From the NCBI GenBank assembly GCA_036924285.1, contig JAYKYS010000006.1, forward strand, positions 24,278,001 to 24,342,000: a stretch of DNA of 64,000 nucleotides, read 5' to 3'. Shown here in pieces: positions 11,325 through 21,200 of the stretch (position 1 is the first letter of the stretch; each line of letters begins with the position of its first letter). The position numbers and the translations under genes are program-made. The notes beneath the pieces are model-generated. The model searched no databases. It was not told the DNA's origin and saw only the letters and a program-made list of their open reading frames with translations. Origin of the DNA: Asterella californica (Eukaryota > Streptophyta > Marchantiopsida > Marchantiales > Aytoniaceae).

Positions 11325-11945
11325 GAGTTATCATCATTGTCGTTTTCTAGCCCCTTAAGCTTCAAAATGCTGTAAGTATTGCCTCAGGTATCAGTTTCAC
11401 TTGATTTTTCGACTCACTTCTCGATGTAACTCCACCACGACTACCTCTAGCCACCGGAATCACCTTGTTCTGACATGTGGAGTCCGAGTTATCATCATTG
11501 TCATTTTCTGGCCCCCTTAAGCTTTGAAATGCCGTAAGTATTGCATCAGGTATCAATTTCACTTGATTTTTCGACTCAAGTGAATAATATGTCGAGCTCT
11601 ACATTTTTCTACAAAATATTTGGTTCTGACACGTGGAGGTCGAGTTATCATCATTGTCATTTTCCGGTCCCTTTAAGCTTCAAAATGCCGTAAGTATTGC
11701 CTCAGGTATCAGTTTCACTTGATTTTTCGACTCATTTCTCGAAGTAACTCCACCATGGCTACCTCTGGCCACCGGAATCACCTCGTTCTGACATGTGGAT
11801 CCCGAGTTATCATCATTGTCATTTTCCGGTCCCCTTAAGCTTTGAAATGCCGTAAGTATTGCCTCAGGTATCAGTTTCACTTGATTTTTCGACTCAAGTG
11901 AATAATATGTCGAGCTCTACATTTTTCTACACAAGATTTGGTACT
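11325..11945 (-). repeat. Four ~160-bp tandem repeats in two ~318-bp dimers
   Basis: GAGTTATCATCATTG starts at 11325, 11486, 11642 and 11804, giving spacings of 161, 156 and 162. Units 1 and 3 resemble each other more than units 2 and 4, so the true unit is a dimer of about 318 bp. On the minus strand each dimer has an open frame of 66 codons that begins MKLIPDAILTAFQSLRG or MKLIPEAILTAFQSLRG, so the array may be amplified from coding sequence at the gag end of element 1. Confidence 0.9.
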
Positions 11946-12874
11946 GACTTGGAGTATCTTTGATGCTATCTCGCTACCTCAAGACTTAGAGAGCCGCAAC
12001 CGAATCCGTACTAGTGACCCCGACAACCCGAAGGCAAGAGGTCCATTTCGAAATCCGGTGGTAATCTCCCTCTAGCATCCACACAAGGTGATTGCACTAG
12101 TGCATGGTAGACGGAGGCTTTCCGCATTCACGGTACGTTTAAGGGACATCTAGTGTCCCGCCCCTAGGCAACTTGGTGCCCCTCATGTTCCCCGGAAGGG
12201 GCCAACCTATTCCAAGTCGGTTGTGAGTCTGAAGCGATTTGATCTGGAGACCTCCTCCCTACAAGTTTCTCAACTACACCACAGAAGCTGATCTCACAAC
12301 TGGTTTTAGAGACTAGTTTCTAAGCTGATATGCTAACAAAGTGTGATATTTCATCTTTCTTTTGCTAACACGAAGTGCCTTAACTTTCTCTAGACATGCT
12401 CTTTTTGCACATTTCGAAATGCAAACAAATACTACATACTACAATCTACATGAATAAAATCTAAAACATATTTTTGAACTCACTCAGATTTATGGTAAAT
12501 TTCCCGGTATCAGAAATCTTGTAAAAGAACTCCAAGTAACTTTTTGCCTGCAACTCCGTTTGCAACTTTTGAATATACCACGGTGATCAACGCAACGAGA
12601 CCTACACCGTGGTGTTTTTTCAGATTTTCGAATGCTCACTTCCTCCAAAGTCAACTTCTCTGAGATCTTAGTTTCACTCAGAGAGACTAACTTCTAACTG
12701 AGAGGTGAATTATTCACTATGTGAAATGATTCACATTACGACAACGTCTAGGTTGATATCCGTTGTCATTGCCCACAGAAGATCAACCATCGTGTGTGGA
12801 TCACGAGGAACTTTGGTTAAGAAAATTGTAATCAAGTCATGACTTTCTCATTTATTTTTATCATATTTTTCATC
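11946..12874 (+). other. No gene seen; flank interrupted by the chromovirus insertion
   Basis: The tract has no long open frame. It holds a small inverted repeat (ACCACGGTG at about 12578 and CACCGTGGT near 12608). It ends at the GTAGA target site and resumes at 20545, so 12874 and 20550 were once adjacent. Confidence 0.5.
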
Positions 12875-12879
12875 GTAGA
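12875..12879 (+). repeat. Target site duplication, left copy (GTAGA)
   Basis: GTAGA directly abuts the left end of the element and is repeated at 20545-20549 just beyond the right end. Five bases is the usual Ty3 integrase footprint. Confidence 0.9.
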
Positions 12880-14008
12880 TTTTGCGCACCTACCGCCTTG
12901 TTGCGCCAGCGGAAGCTCTAGCTCAGTAGGTCGCCAACTTTACACCACTAACCTGCAAACACAATCACAAGTTAGCGTTCATGCACCACTTACCTTATCT
13001 CAGTTTGGTCCGGACCGGAGCCGGACTGTCTCCCTAATCATCAAGCTCCACTGTTCCTAAGTCCCGACCTAGTCCCGCCTAGGTCGGTCCCAAACATGAG
13101 CAAGTCACAAGATGACTTGGGGCGGACTTCCCATAAAGTCCAAGGTCTTAAACGTGCCTCCAGCACACCTAGTGACCCAACCGCCCGTGATGTCCGTCTG
13201 GGTCTAGGCTCCCGAACGGTGGTCTAACCCGCCGACTCGTTCTCTAGTCTTGCCCCAGCCCTTACAGCGTTCCTAAGTCCAGACGTCCAAGTCTGGACGA
13301 GAATGTGCCTTGGAACCGGCCCAACCATCACCTCATGCCCCCAGAGTCCGCCCGCCGAACCCTGGGGTCGGGTGACTCGTCTTGGCCCACCCAGGCATCG
13401 AGCCCCCCCTCATATATATATACTTCTGGGGATCGGCGGCCCAGCCTTCCTCTTTGGTCCCTGAAAATTATACCACAACCGGTTTGTGGTTCGGCCATAA
13501 CTTCCAGCTCGGAGGTCAAATCGAGGAGTGTTATATATCACTGGAAAGCTCTCGACGAGATCTTTCCAATGATACCTCACTCGCCTCGAGATTTTACGTG
13601 GAGTTCTGTCCACGACCTAAAACGTCCCTGGAGCTCCAACACTTAGTTATTTTTCAGAAATCTGTGGTCCAGACCCAGACTCGAACCTTGTGGTTCGGAC
13701 CAACGTCCGAACCACGGTCCGTCTGCGTCTCGGACCCACGTCTCAGACCTATGTCTCAGACTCATGTTTCGATCCGTTCCCAGACTCGCCCTCTTATGTC
13801 AGCGTTTGTCTAGGGTCCTCTTGGGGTAGGCCCTTATGTCCTAACCCACGGTTCTAACCTTGGTTCAGAGAACCACTTAGGGTTCATCTGATCACGACTT
13901 CCCGGCCAAGCCGTTAAGTCCTACTCGCAACGTTCACAACCTAGCGCAAGTCCGCTAGAGTTCTGTTGTTCGCGTCTGCGTCCGATCTTGAGAATGAGGG
14001 TCGCGACA
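12880..14008 (-). repeat. 3' LTR of the chromovirus
   Basis: On the minus strand it begins TGTCGCGACC and ends GGTGCGCAAAA. It is preceded by the polypurine tract at 14009-14022. It carries the LTR motif TGGAAAGCTCTCGA near 13538. Open frames listed inside it are chance. Confidence 0.95.
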
Positions 14009-14022
14009 CTCACCCCCACTTT
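14009..14022 (-). promoter_or_regulatory. Polypurine tract
   Basis: On the minus strand it reads AAAGTGGGGGTGAG, all purine except one T at two places, and lies directly upstream of the TGTCGCGACC start of the 3' LTR. This is where plus-strand DNA synthesis is primed. Confidence 0.85.
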
Positions 14023-14168
14023 GGAGGTTGATGCCCTCATCAACAATGATCATTTAAGTTAACACCAAGTTCAAAATGGGTAGCCAACCCCTTGGTGTCA
14101 AAATTGCGTTCTGATAGCTAACTCGCAATTCTCTTCTTGGCTTGAGTCTTAAGTAAGTCTTAAGTTGT

Positions 14169-14274
14169 CTTAAGTAGAACATTTAGAAAATTTCAACTAG
14201 TCTCGGGAAAAGCCTTACCTTTTTGGCTTACCCTAAACAAAACTAGTTGACAATTTCTAAACATTCTACTTAAG
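14169..14274 (-). repeat. Long imperfect hairpin in the element 3' untranslated region
   Basis: Arms 14169-14201 and 14242-14274 begin CTTAAGTAGAA and end TCAACTAGT on complementary strands, with about four mismatches over 33 positions. The 40-nt loop holds a second small stem (AAAGCC / GGCTT). Two further palindromes follow at about 14428-14455 (CAAGTATGAA / TTCATACTTG) and 14470-14492 (AAGTCTTGA / TCAAGACTT). Confidence 0.8.
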
Positions 14275-14755
14275 ACTCAAACTTGCTAACTATAAGTATT
14301 CACACCTACTTACAAGGTCCCCCGAAACTCACTTTCCAGTCGCAATCTGATTTGACTTAGACGCGCGACTAAGTTTACTTTGCAGTTAGAAAACCGCAAA
14401 GCAAGATCACCCCAAGCCCCAAGACAAGTATGAAAGTTCATACTTGCTTTGTCAACGCTACGGAAAACCTAAGTCTTGACATCAAGACTTAGTCTTGATT
14501 TAGATGCTTATCCAAACCAGCTCGCTTCCTTTGAGTGTGCTTCGTTCTTCCTCTTGACAACATCCTAGGTATCTGATCAGAACTAGTCATAGCCATGCAC
14601 TACCAATATACTTAGACAAAATTTCTAGAAACAAAATCTTTATTTCCAAATACAAGACAAAGCTACAAAGTCCATCGGCCCAAATCGCCTCAAGTTGCTA
14701 CTTGTATGGTTCGACGTTCCTTCACTCCTCGTTGGAAGGAGATGTCCTCATCTTG

Positions 14756-15178
14756 CTAACGCCCTTGTTGTCCTTGTCGCCGTTTGAAGAGGTCTAATAC
14801 TTCGCTCGCATGTGCGAGATCTTCCTCTGACACCCAAGTTGCTTCCTTCAAATGGTAACCACGCCATTTGACCAAGTACTCCATCCGGTTTGATTTGCGC
14901 CGAGATCGCAAAATGGACTCCACCTCATATTCTGCTGCGCCTTGCACGACATCAGGTTGAGGCCTTAGAACCTGTTTGCGCTCCGGTCGCAAATCATCCT
15001 TGAAGTATTTCTTTAATAAAGAAACATGGAAAGTCGGATGCAACTGCCACTCGCGAGGAAGGTCTAATGTATAGACGTCTTCGTGCGGATTCCCACAATG
15101 ACAAAAGGTCCCGCGAACTTCGATGAAAACTTTGCCGATATTTCTTTCGGAAGTGTGAAGTTTTTCGTACTTAACCAT
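14756..15178 (-). pseudogene. Integrase C-terminus and chromodomain (chromovirus)
   Basis: The 140-codon frame starts in the integrase C-terminal module (YTLDLPREWQLHPTFHVSLLKKY) and carries a chromodomain at residues 83-131: EYEVESILRSRR, then YLVKWRGY, then ATWVSEEDL. The aromatic residues that form the methyl-lysine cage are in place (Y84, W105 and W115). Chromodomains in Ty3 elements steer integration to chromatin. The piece lies in a different frame from the integrase core, with a break at about 15070-15120. Confidence 0.93.
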
Positions 15179-16107
15179 ACTTCTTCGCCCACTTGAAACT
15201 TGACTTGCCGCCGATGCTTGTTTACCTGCTTCGTGTATCGTTGCTGTGTCTTCTCGAGGTTCTTCTTTACTTGCTCCTCGCGCCGCTGCATTGCCGCCAC
15301 CAACTCTTCAGCTGATGTTTGCCGTGTTCTTGGTCGTGCCGATGTAGAACTCCCTGCAAGAGTCAAGTCAAGAGGCCCTTCTGGCTCACGTCCGTAAGCC
15401 AGCAAGAAAGGCGATTCGCCGATTGCCGAATGCTTCGTGGAGTTGTAGCAATACTCAGCAAGACTGAGCCACTCCGCCCAATCACTTTGGTCCGCGCTCA
15501 CATAATTCCTCAAGTATTGATTCAGAACCGAGTTAACTTGTTCCGTTTGTCCATCTGTTTTCGGATGAAAGGCAATACTAAATTTTAATTTAGTCCCTAA
15601 TTTTTGGAACAAGTGTTTCCAAAAGGCACTTGTGAACTTAGAGTCTCTATCTGAAATGATACTCCGAGGTAATCCATGTGAACGCCACCAAGTATCTAAG
15701 AACAGCCGAGAAGTCGTGAATGTTGTTGCAGTGTCCAAAGTCGGAGCAAACTTCGCTAGTTTGCTAAACCGATCAACTATCACAAATATCGCATTGTATC
15801 CATTCGAGTCAGACAGAGAGGTAATGAAGTCCATGCTAATGCTTTCCCAAGGTCTGGCTGGAATCGGCAGAGGATGAAGCAACCCTTGTTTCTTCTCATA
15901 AGAAACGCGGTTCGCTTGACAGGTTACACATGTTTTCACAAAGTGGGCAACATCGTCTTTCATGTGGGGCCAATAAAACTTTTTAGCTATCACTGCTAAG
16001 GTGGACTTTTCTCCTTTATGGCCTGATAAGGGCGCATCGTGAGATTCTTTTAACAACTTGATCCTAAGTTTTCCTTGTCCCACATAAACCCGACTTTGCT
16101 TGAACAT
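15064..16107 (-). pseudogene. Integrase core (chromovirus)
   Basis: The 347-codon frame is the best preserved piece. The HHCC module uses H23, H30, C60 and C63. The catalytic triad is D93 (in SMDFITSL), D153 (in IISDRDSKF) and E189 (in TDGQTEQVN), with the expected D-35-E spacing. The frame ends in 17 out-of-frame residues after GPFVIV, where a shift leads to the chromodomain frame. Upstream, a break near 16100 separates it from QLRHGYS in the 16250-16050 frame. Confidence 0.95.
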
Positions 16108-16258
16108 GAGTAACCATGTCTTAGCTGCATGTTCAGCGACTTCACTCCTCGCTTGAGTTGTTCCAGGTACTCCTTCGCTTGGTCATCGCCCATGTAACCT
16201 TCACGTATTCGTCTCTCCAAGTCTGACTCCTTTGGATACATAGTTCGCAAAATTTGTG

Positions 16259-16660
16259 TTACGATGGAAGATATTCCTCCTTGCGACTCAAGGCGTCAGG
16301 AACCACATTGTCCTTTCCCGCTTTGTGGATTAATTCCACGTTCATGAGCGCCAAGGTATCATGCCACCGTAGTTGCTTTGGCGTCACCCGATCTTGTATC
16401 TCAAAGTACTTGAGCGAAATATTGTCAGTGTACACTTGGGTTTTGTGAAGTCCCAAGTAATGCCGTCATTTCCTCAAGCAATGAACCACCGCAAACAGTT
16501 CCTTCTCGTGAGTCGGTCATCGACTCTCTGTCCCAGATAGCTTCTTGCTTTCTTACGCTATAGGTTTTCCATCCTGCACCAACACTCCGCCAATCGCATA
16601 GTCGCTCGTATCCGTGTGCACCTCGAATGGTTTGTCGAACTCCGGCAGCTTCAATACTGG
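16259..16660 (-). pseudogene. RNase H domain with several stops (chromovirus)
   Basis: One continuous frame reads FEVHTDTSDYAIGGVLVQDG, then THEKELFAVVHCLR, YTDNISLKYF and KAGKDNVVPDALSRKEEY. It is interrupted by TAA at 16553, TGA at 16517 and TGA at 16466, two of them where the family has Trp. The tether with FRRFLGLAQFYRKYV lies just right (16660-16850) and has TAG at 16742. Confidence 0.9.
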
Positions 16661-16849
16661 CGTCTTTGACAAAATAGCTTTGATTGTCTGAAACGCATCA
16701 TCCACCTCCTTGGTCCAACTTACCTGTGCGTCTTTGCCCGTCTAGTCCGTCTGTGGCTTCGCGATCTTTGAAAACCTCTTCACATACTTGCGGTAGAACT
16801 GCGCCAATCCTAAGAATCGTCTCATCCCCTTCACTGTAGTAGGAGGCTC

Positions 16850-17422
16850 TCAAGTCACAATCGCGTCCACCTTTTGCATATCCGGGCCGACTCCTTCTGC
16901 ACTAATGACATGTCCCAAGAAGTTAATGCGCTCCAAACCAAACTCACTCTTGTCAATGTTGGCAAACAGCTTATGCTCCCGCAGCTTCGTCAACACCACC
17001 CTTAGCTGCTCCGCGTGCGACTCCAAGGTTTTGGAGTAGATCAAGATGTCGTCGATGTAAACGATGACAAACTCATCCATCTCCTCGCGAAAAATTGTGT
17101 TCATCAATGTAGTGAACGTCGAAGGGGCGTTGCAGAGTCCAAATGACATCATCACGAATTCAAACGATCCGTATCTGGTCCGACAAGCGGTCTTCTCAAC
17201 ATCTGGGTCAGCTATCCGCATCTGGTAATATCCTGACTTCAAGTCTATCCTGCTGAAGTACTTTGCGCCCGCTAGTCTATCAAAGAGGTCGTCTATCCTT
17301 GGCAAAGGATAATTATTCTTCACCGTCACCTTATTGAGTGCACGATAATCTACGCAGAGTCGCAACTTCCCATCCTTCTTCTTTGCAAAAAGAACTGGGG
17401 CTCCATAAGGTGACTTGCTGGT
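16850..17422 (-). pseudogene. Reverse transcriptase (chromovirus)
   Basis: The frame 17365-16850 contains [45 protein letters not shown] and the YIDD catalytic box at residues 103-106. It stops at TGA (16850), where Trp is expected before EPP. Directly upstream, [17 protein letters not shown] is readable in the same frame up to the TGA at 17423. RT copies the element RNA into DNA in the virus-like particle. Confidence 0.95.
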
Positions 17423-18229
17423 TCAAATATATCCCCGCGCTAATAGCTCACCGGGTTGTCTTTTCAACTCAAGGAGTTCCACCTGATTGAGTCGGTAAGG
17501 GGCTTTGGAAGGTGGTTCTGACCCTAGCAAGACCTCGACCTTGTGGTCCACCACCCGCCTTGGAGGTAACTCAGCAGGTAACTCATCAGTCAAGACATCC
17601 TCAAACTCCTTAATCACTTCGCGAAGCACCTTCGAAAGTTTAGTCGCGTCTCCTGATGTTTCCTCTTGTCTGTCACCCGCCATCAAATCTGCAACCCGCA
17701 TCAAACACATGACCCCGTCATTGAAGTCCATCTGTTTTCCTTTGATCAAATTCACCGCAAAGTCGTCAATTTTCCGCGCCTTCCGGATCAGCCTCACTCC
17801 CAGCTTCCGTCCTTTAACTCTGACGTTCAACCTCAAAGGTCTCCACCTAAGTTCCACGTCGAACCTATCTAAGAAAGTGTTCTCCAAAACCGCATGGATA
17901 TCATCCATCTCGCACACCGTGAAGTTCTCTGTGAACTCCAACTTCCCACACACAAATCGTACGTCCAAGGCTACTTTCGAAGTTTGATATGTCTTGCCCT
18001 TGGCAAAGCGCACCTGAATAGGCTTGTCTGCCTTGGAGGTAGACAAGCCCAACTTCTTCACCAACTTTGGACTTATGAAGGAGTGAGTCGCTCCTGTGTC
18101 CACAAGAAAAGTAACATCACGGTTAGCAACCTTGGCTTGTAGAAACATCAATCCCGGCGTCTTCTTCGTGGTTCTCAAGATCACAGTCATCTGACCCTCC
18201 AACAAGTCCTTTGCAACAAATGCATTCAT
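17423..18229 (-). pseudogene. Aspartic protease and RT N-terminus (chromovirus)
   Basis: The 268-codon frame contains the retropepsin motif FLVDTGATHSFIS (residues 41-53, active Asp at 44) and the later hydrophobic strand. After residue 200 comes the RT start: FEDVLTDELPAELPPRRVVDHKVE and PYRLNQVELLELKRQ. It ends at TGA (17423-17425) where the next residues continue in frame, so the stop is a single point change, most easily CGA to TGA. Confidence 0.93.
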
Positions 18230-18239
18230 GCTACAGTTA

Positions 18240-19298
18240 CTAATCTTAGGTTTCGTACACCCCTTAGCAATGTGACCCGCCCCGCCACAGTTGTAGCAAG
18301 TAAACTTAACGCCATTGCCCTTTTGAGGTGTTTGCCCCTTAGGTTTTACTCCTGTTTGCTGTCACTTTGCTGCCGGGGTAGAAGTATCCTTCCGATTCTT
18401 CTCACCCCCATCCCATTGTCGCTTGAAGCCCTTGTTCTTCTTCTGTAACTTATCCGTGCTGCATGGTTCGAAAGATTTCTGTTGTTGGACTTCGTCGTCC
18501 TCAATTCGCTCCGCTAGCTTCAAAAGTTCGGCACATGTCTCAGGTAGCTTCGGCATCCGAAAGAGAGCCTTCTCCGAACTGGACTTGAGTCCTCCAACGA
18601 ATATACATATCTTGGTCTCCTCAGTCCACTTGGAGAACGAGTCTAGTTTGGCACTGAACTCGCGCATGTAAGCGCTTAAGGTCCCCGTTTGCTCCAGTCT
18701 CATCAACTCAACACCGTCCCGAATCCTTTGATACTCCTTGAACTCCTTCCAACCAAGCACCGAGACGGTCAAAGTATGCTCATCTCTGTATGCGGTCCAC
18801 CAGAGAAGCGCATGGTCCTTCAGGAACGTAACCGCCGCTCTCACTTTGTCTGACTCCTGAGCGATGCGCTTCAAAGTATAGGTCCAACTCAGTTAAGAAA
18901 TCCTTAACCTTGCGAGCCCGTCTTATACCTGTAAACGGGGTCGGCAAATTTGTCTTACAAAGCTTCCTGGTAGACGAGGAACTTCCTTGGCCTGCCTCAA
19001 GCTCAGCGATACGTTTATCCCTGGAGGTCATACCCTCCTGCATGGTCTTCATCATCTTGATGAGTTCCGCATACAAGGCTCCTTGACTTCCCGCACTTGA
19101 ATCGTTGGGCACCGTTGCCAAGACTTCGTCTTGCTGCACAGGTGCCGCAGCTAGTACAGGGCTCCCTTGACGTTGGGACGAAGGTTGTCTGTTGTCGTCC
19201 CCTGACTGTACCTCGGGGCTAGCTCGAGTCGATCTGCTCCCGTTAGTCGCTCCTCGTTTCTTGGTCTTCCTCTTGGAACTCTGTCCGTCGTCGGCCAT
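18240..19298 (-). pseudogene. gag with zinc knuckle (chromovirus)
   Basis: The first piece (19298-18780) starts MADDGQSSKRKTKKRGATNG and holds the coiled-coil region ELIKMMKTMQEGMTSRDKRI. A frameshift near 18870 moves into the second piece (18874-18362) with AAVTFLKDHALLWW, the capsid signature of Ty3 gag. A TGA at 18362 precedes an in-frame CCHC knuckle, CYNCGGAGHIAKGC, at about 18257-18299, which runs on in frame into protease at 18229. Gag and pol were therefore one frame in the parent. Confidence 0.93.
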
Positions 19299-19404
19299 CG
19301 CTCCAAGTGTTCACCTAGAAACACTGATCCACTTCGTGTCTTGCGTTCCTCCTTAAGCGTCCAGCCTTCAGCCGCTACCTCAAGTTCTCGCTCACCGAAG
19401 CGTC

Positions 19405-19417
19405 GGCTCTGATACCA
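19405..19417 (-). promoter_or_regulatory. Primer binding site, initiator-Met tRNA
   Basis: On the minus strand it reads TGGTATCAGAGCC, complementary to the 3' end of plant initiator methionine tRNA. It lies one base from the end of the 5' LTR. Confidence 0.95.
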
Positions 19418-19418
19418 C

Positions 19419-20544
19419 TTTTCGCGCACCTACCGCCTTGTTGCGCCAGCAGAAGCTCTAGCTCAGTAGGTCGCAAACTTTACACCACTAACCTGCAAAC
19501 ACAATCACAAGTTAACGTCCATGCACCACTTACCTTATCTCAGTTTGGTCAGGATCGGAGCCGGACCGTTTCCCTAATCATCAAGCTCCGCTATTCCTAA
19601 GTCTCGACCTAGTCCCGCCTAGGTCGGTCCCAAACATGAGCAAGTCACAAGATGACTTGGGGCGGACTTCCCATAAAGTCCAGGGTCCTAAACGATACCT
19701 CTAACACACCTAGCGGCCCAACCGTCCGTGATGTCCGTCTGGGTCTAGGCTCCCGAACGGTGGTCTAACCCGCCGACTCGTTCTCTAGTCTTGCCCCAGC
19801 CTTTACAGCGTTCTTAAGTCCAGACGTCCAAGTCTGGACGAGAACGTGCCTTGGAACCGACCCAACCATCACCTCATGCCCCCAGAGTCTGCCTGCCGAA
19901 CCCTGGGGTCGGGTGACTCGTCCTGGCCCACCCAGGCATCGAGCCTCCCTCATATATACTTCTGGGGATCGACGGCCCCGCCCTCCTCTTTGGTCCTTGA
20001 AAATTATACCACAATCCGTTTGTGGTTCGGCCATAACTTCCAGCTCGGAGATCAGATCGAGGAATGTTATATATCACTGGAAAGCTCTCGACGAGACCTT
20101 TCCAATGATATCTCACTCGCCTCGGGATCTTACGTGGAGCTCTGTCCACGACCTAAAACGTCCCTGGAGCTCCAACACTTAGCCATTTTTCGGAAATCTG
20201 TGGTCCAGACCTAGACTCGAACCCTGTGGTTCGGACCAGCGTCCGAACCACGGTCCATCTGCGTCTCGGATCCACGTCTCGGACCTATGTCTCAGACTCA
20301 TGTTTCGGTCCGTTCCTAGACTCGCCCCCTTAGGTCAACGTTTGTCCGGGGTCCTCTTGGGGTAGGCCCTTATGTCCTAACCTACGGTTCCAACCTTGGT
20401 TCAGAGAACCACTTAGGGTTCATCTGATCCCGACTTCCCGGCCAAGCCGTTAAGTCCTACTCGCAGCGTTCACAACCTAGCGCAAGTCCGCTAGAGTTCT
20501 GTTGTTCGCGTCTGCGTTAGATCTTGAGAATGAAGGTCGCGACA
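19419..20544 (-). repeat. 5' LTR of the chromovirus
   Basis: It is a near copy of 12880-14008 with the same ends (TGTCGCGACC and GGTGCGCGAAAA on the minus strand). It should carry the element promoter, but I could not place a TATA box with confidence. The open frames inside it mirror those of the other LTR and are chance. Confidence 0.95.
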
Positions 20545-20549
20545 GTAGA
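20545..20549 (+). repeat. Target site duplication, right copy (GTAGA)
   Basis: It matches 12875-12879 and marks the right insertion border. Confidence 0.9.
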
Positions 20550-21200
20550 TCGATTCAAGGTCATTATCTTAACTTTGTATTGAATCTCGTGTATTTTCAT
20601 GTCATTGTTATCTCTATCATCCGGTAATGGTGATTATCCTATGTTAAGATAGGTCCGAAGTATTTTGGTTCAAGGTTTGAAGGTGTGAGAGTCTTTTAAG
20701 GTTACAGCCCGATCTATAGTGCCAAGTAGAAGATAAAGTGATCTCCAATCTTCTTTCTTATTGGTCCATTTTTTATCAATCAAGTTCATCCAAGTTCCAA
20801 GGACGGTTTTGGGGTTTCAAAGGCTTTCTCCGAGGTCATTCACGGACTGTGAGATCTTGTTGGAAAGCTCTCGAGCTAGTTTACAATTTGGAAGGAACGA
20901 TCGATCCATTTGGAGTTCTGAGTTTGAAGTTAGGACCGTTCAAAGTCAAGTGGGTTGAAACTGTACCCCGAGTCATGTTTTTGAATGTCTAGAGAGTTTG
21001 AGAGATGATCTTTTGGTATTGTCAAGAGGGTTGGATAGTTGACGCCGTTCTGGTTGCATGGATGTAAAATATTCCTACATTTGAGAGTTGGGTTTGACCT
21101 CGAAATGGTCGACTGAAGTTTGTTGTATTGTAGGACTATGCATTTGAGATTTATCCAAATCTAAACTCTTGCTCTAACCTTCATATAATAGGATAAATAT
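20550..21200 (+). other. LTR-like flank, no gene seen
   Basis: TTGGAAAGCTCTCGAGC at about 20858 matches the motif in the chromovirus LTRs and at 5800. The surrounding composition (TTTGGAGTTCTGAG, GGACCGTTCAAAG) also resembles LTR text. The chromovirus may have inserted into an older LTR. No paired LTR was found. Confidence 0.4.

Larger units (their letters stand above)
6508..11325 (-). mobile_element. Truncated Ty3-type retrotransposon with D-H-G protease (decayed)
   Basis: Reading right to left on the minus strand the order is gag with a CCHC knuckle, protease, RT, RNase H and integrase, which is the Ty3 order. Frames shift repeatedly and many stops interrupt them. The left end is cut inside the integrase core at the inverted repeat. 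The right end of gag runs into the tandem array at 11325. No LTR pair, primer binding site or target duplication could be found. Sequence features differ from the chromovirus next to it: no chromodomain, FLDD in RT and DHG in protease, so this is a separate lineage. Confidence 0.85.
12880..20544 (-). mobile_element. Complete but dead Ty3 chromovirus (LTR retrotransposon)
   Basis: All structural landmarks are present: two LTRs (12880-14008 and 19419-20544), a 5-bp target duplication GTAGA, a primer binding site for initiator-Met tRNA, a polypurine tract, and gag, protease, RT, RNase H, integrase and a chromodomain in Ty3 order on the minus strand. The coding region is interrupted by at least six in-frame stops and several frameshifts. 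The first ~205 aligned LTR bases differ at about 11 sites, mostly transitions, so insertion is not recent. Confidence 0.97.

Noticed and set aside
12500..12515. GGTATCAGA as a plus-strand primer binding site
   Set aside because: Only nine bases match and there is no LTR end next to it.
13305..13813. Open frames inside the LTRs (also 19765-20214)
   Set aside because: They lie in non-coding LTR sequence, occur in both copies as mirror images and lack any domain.
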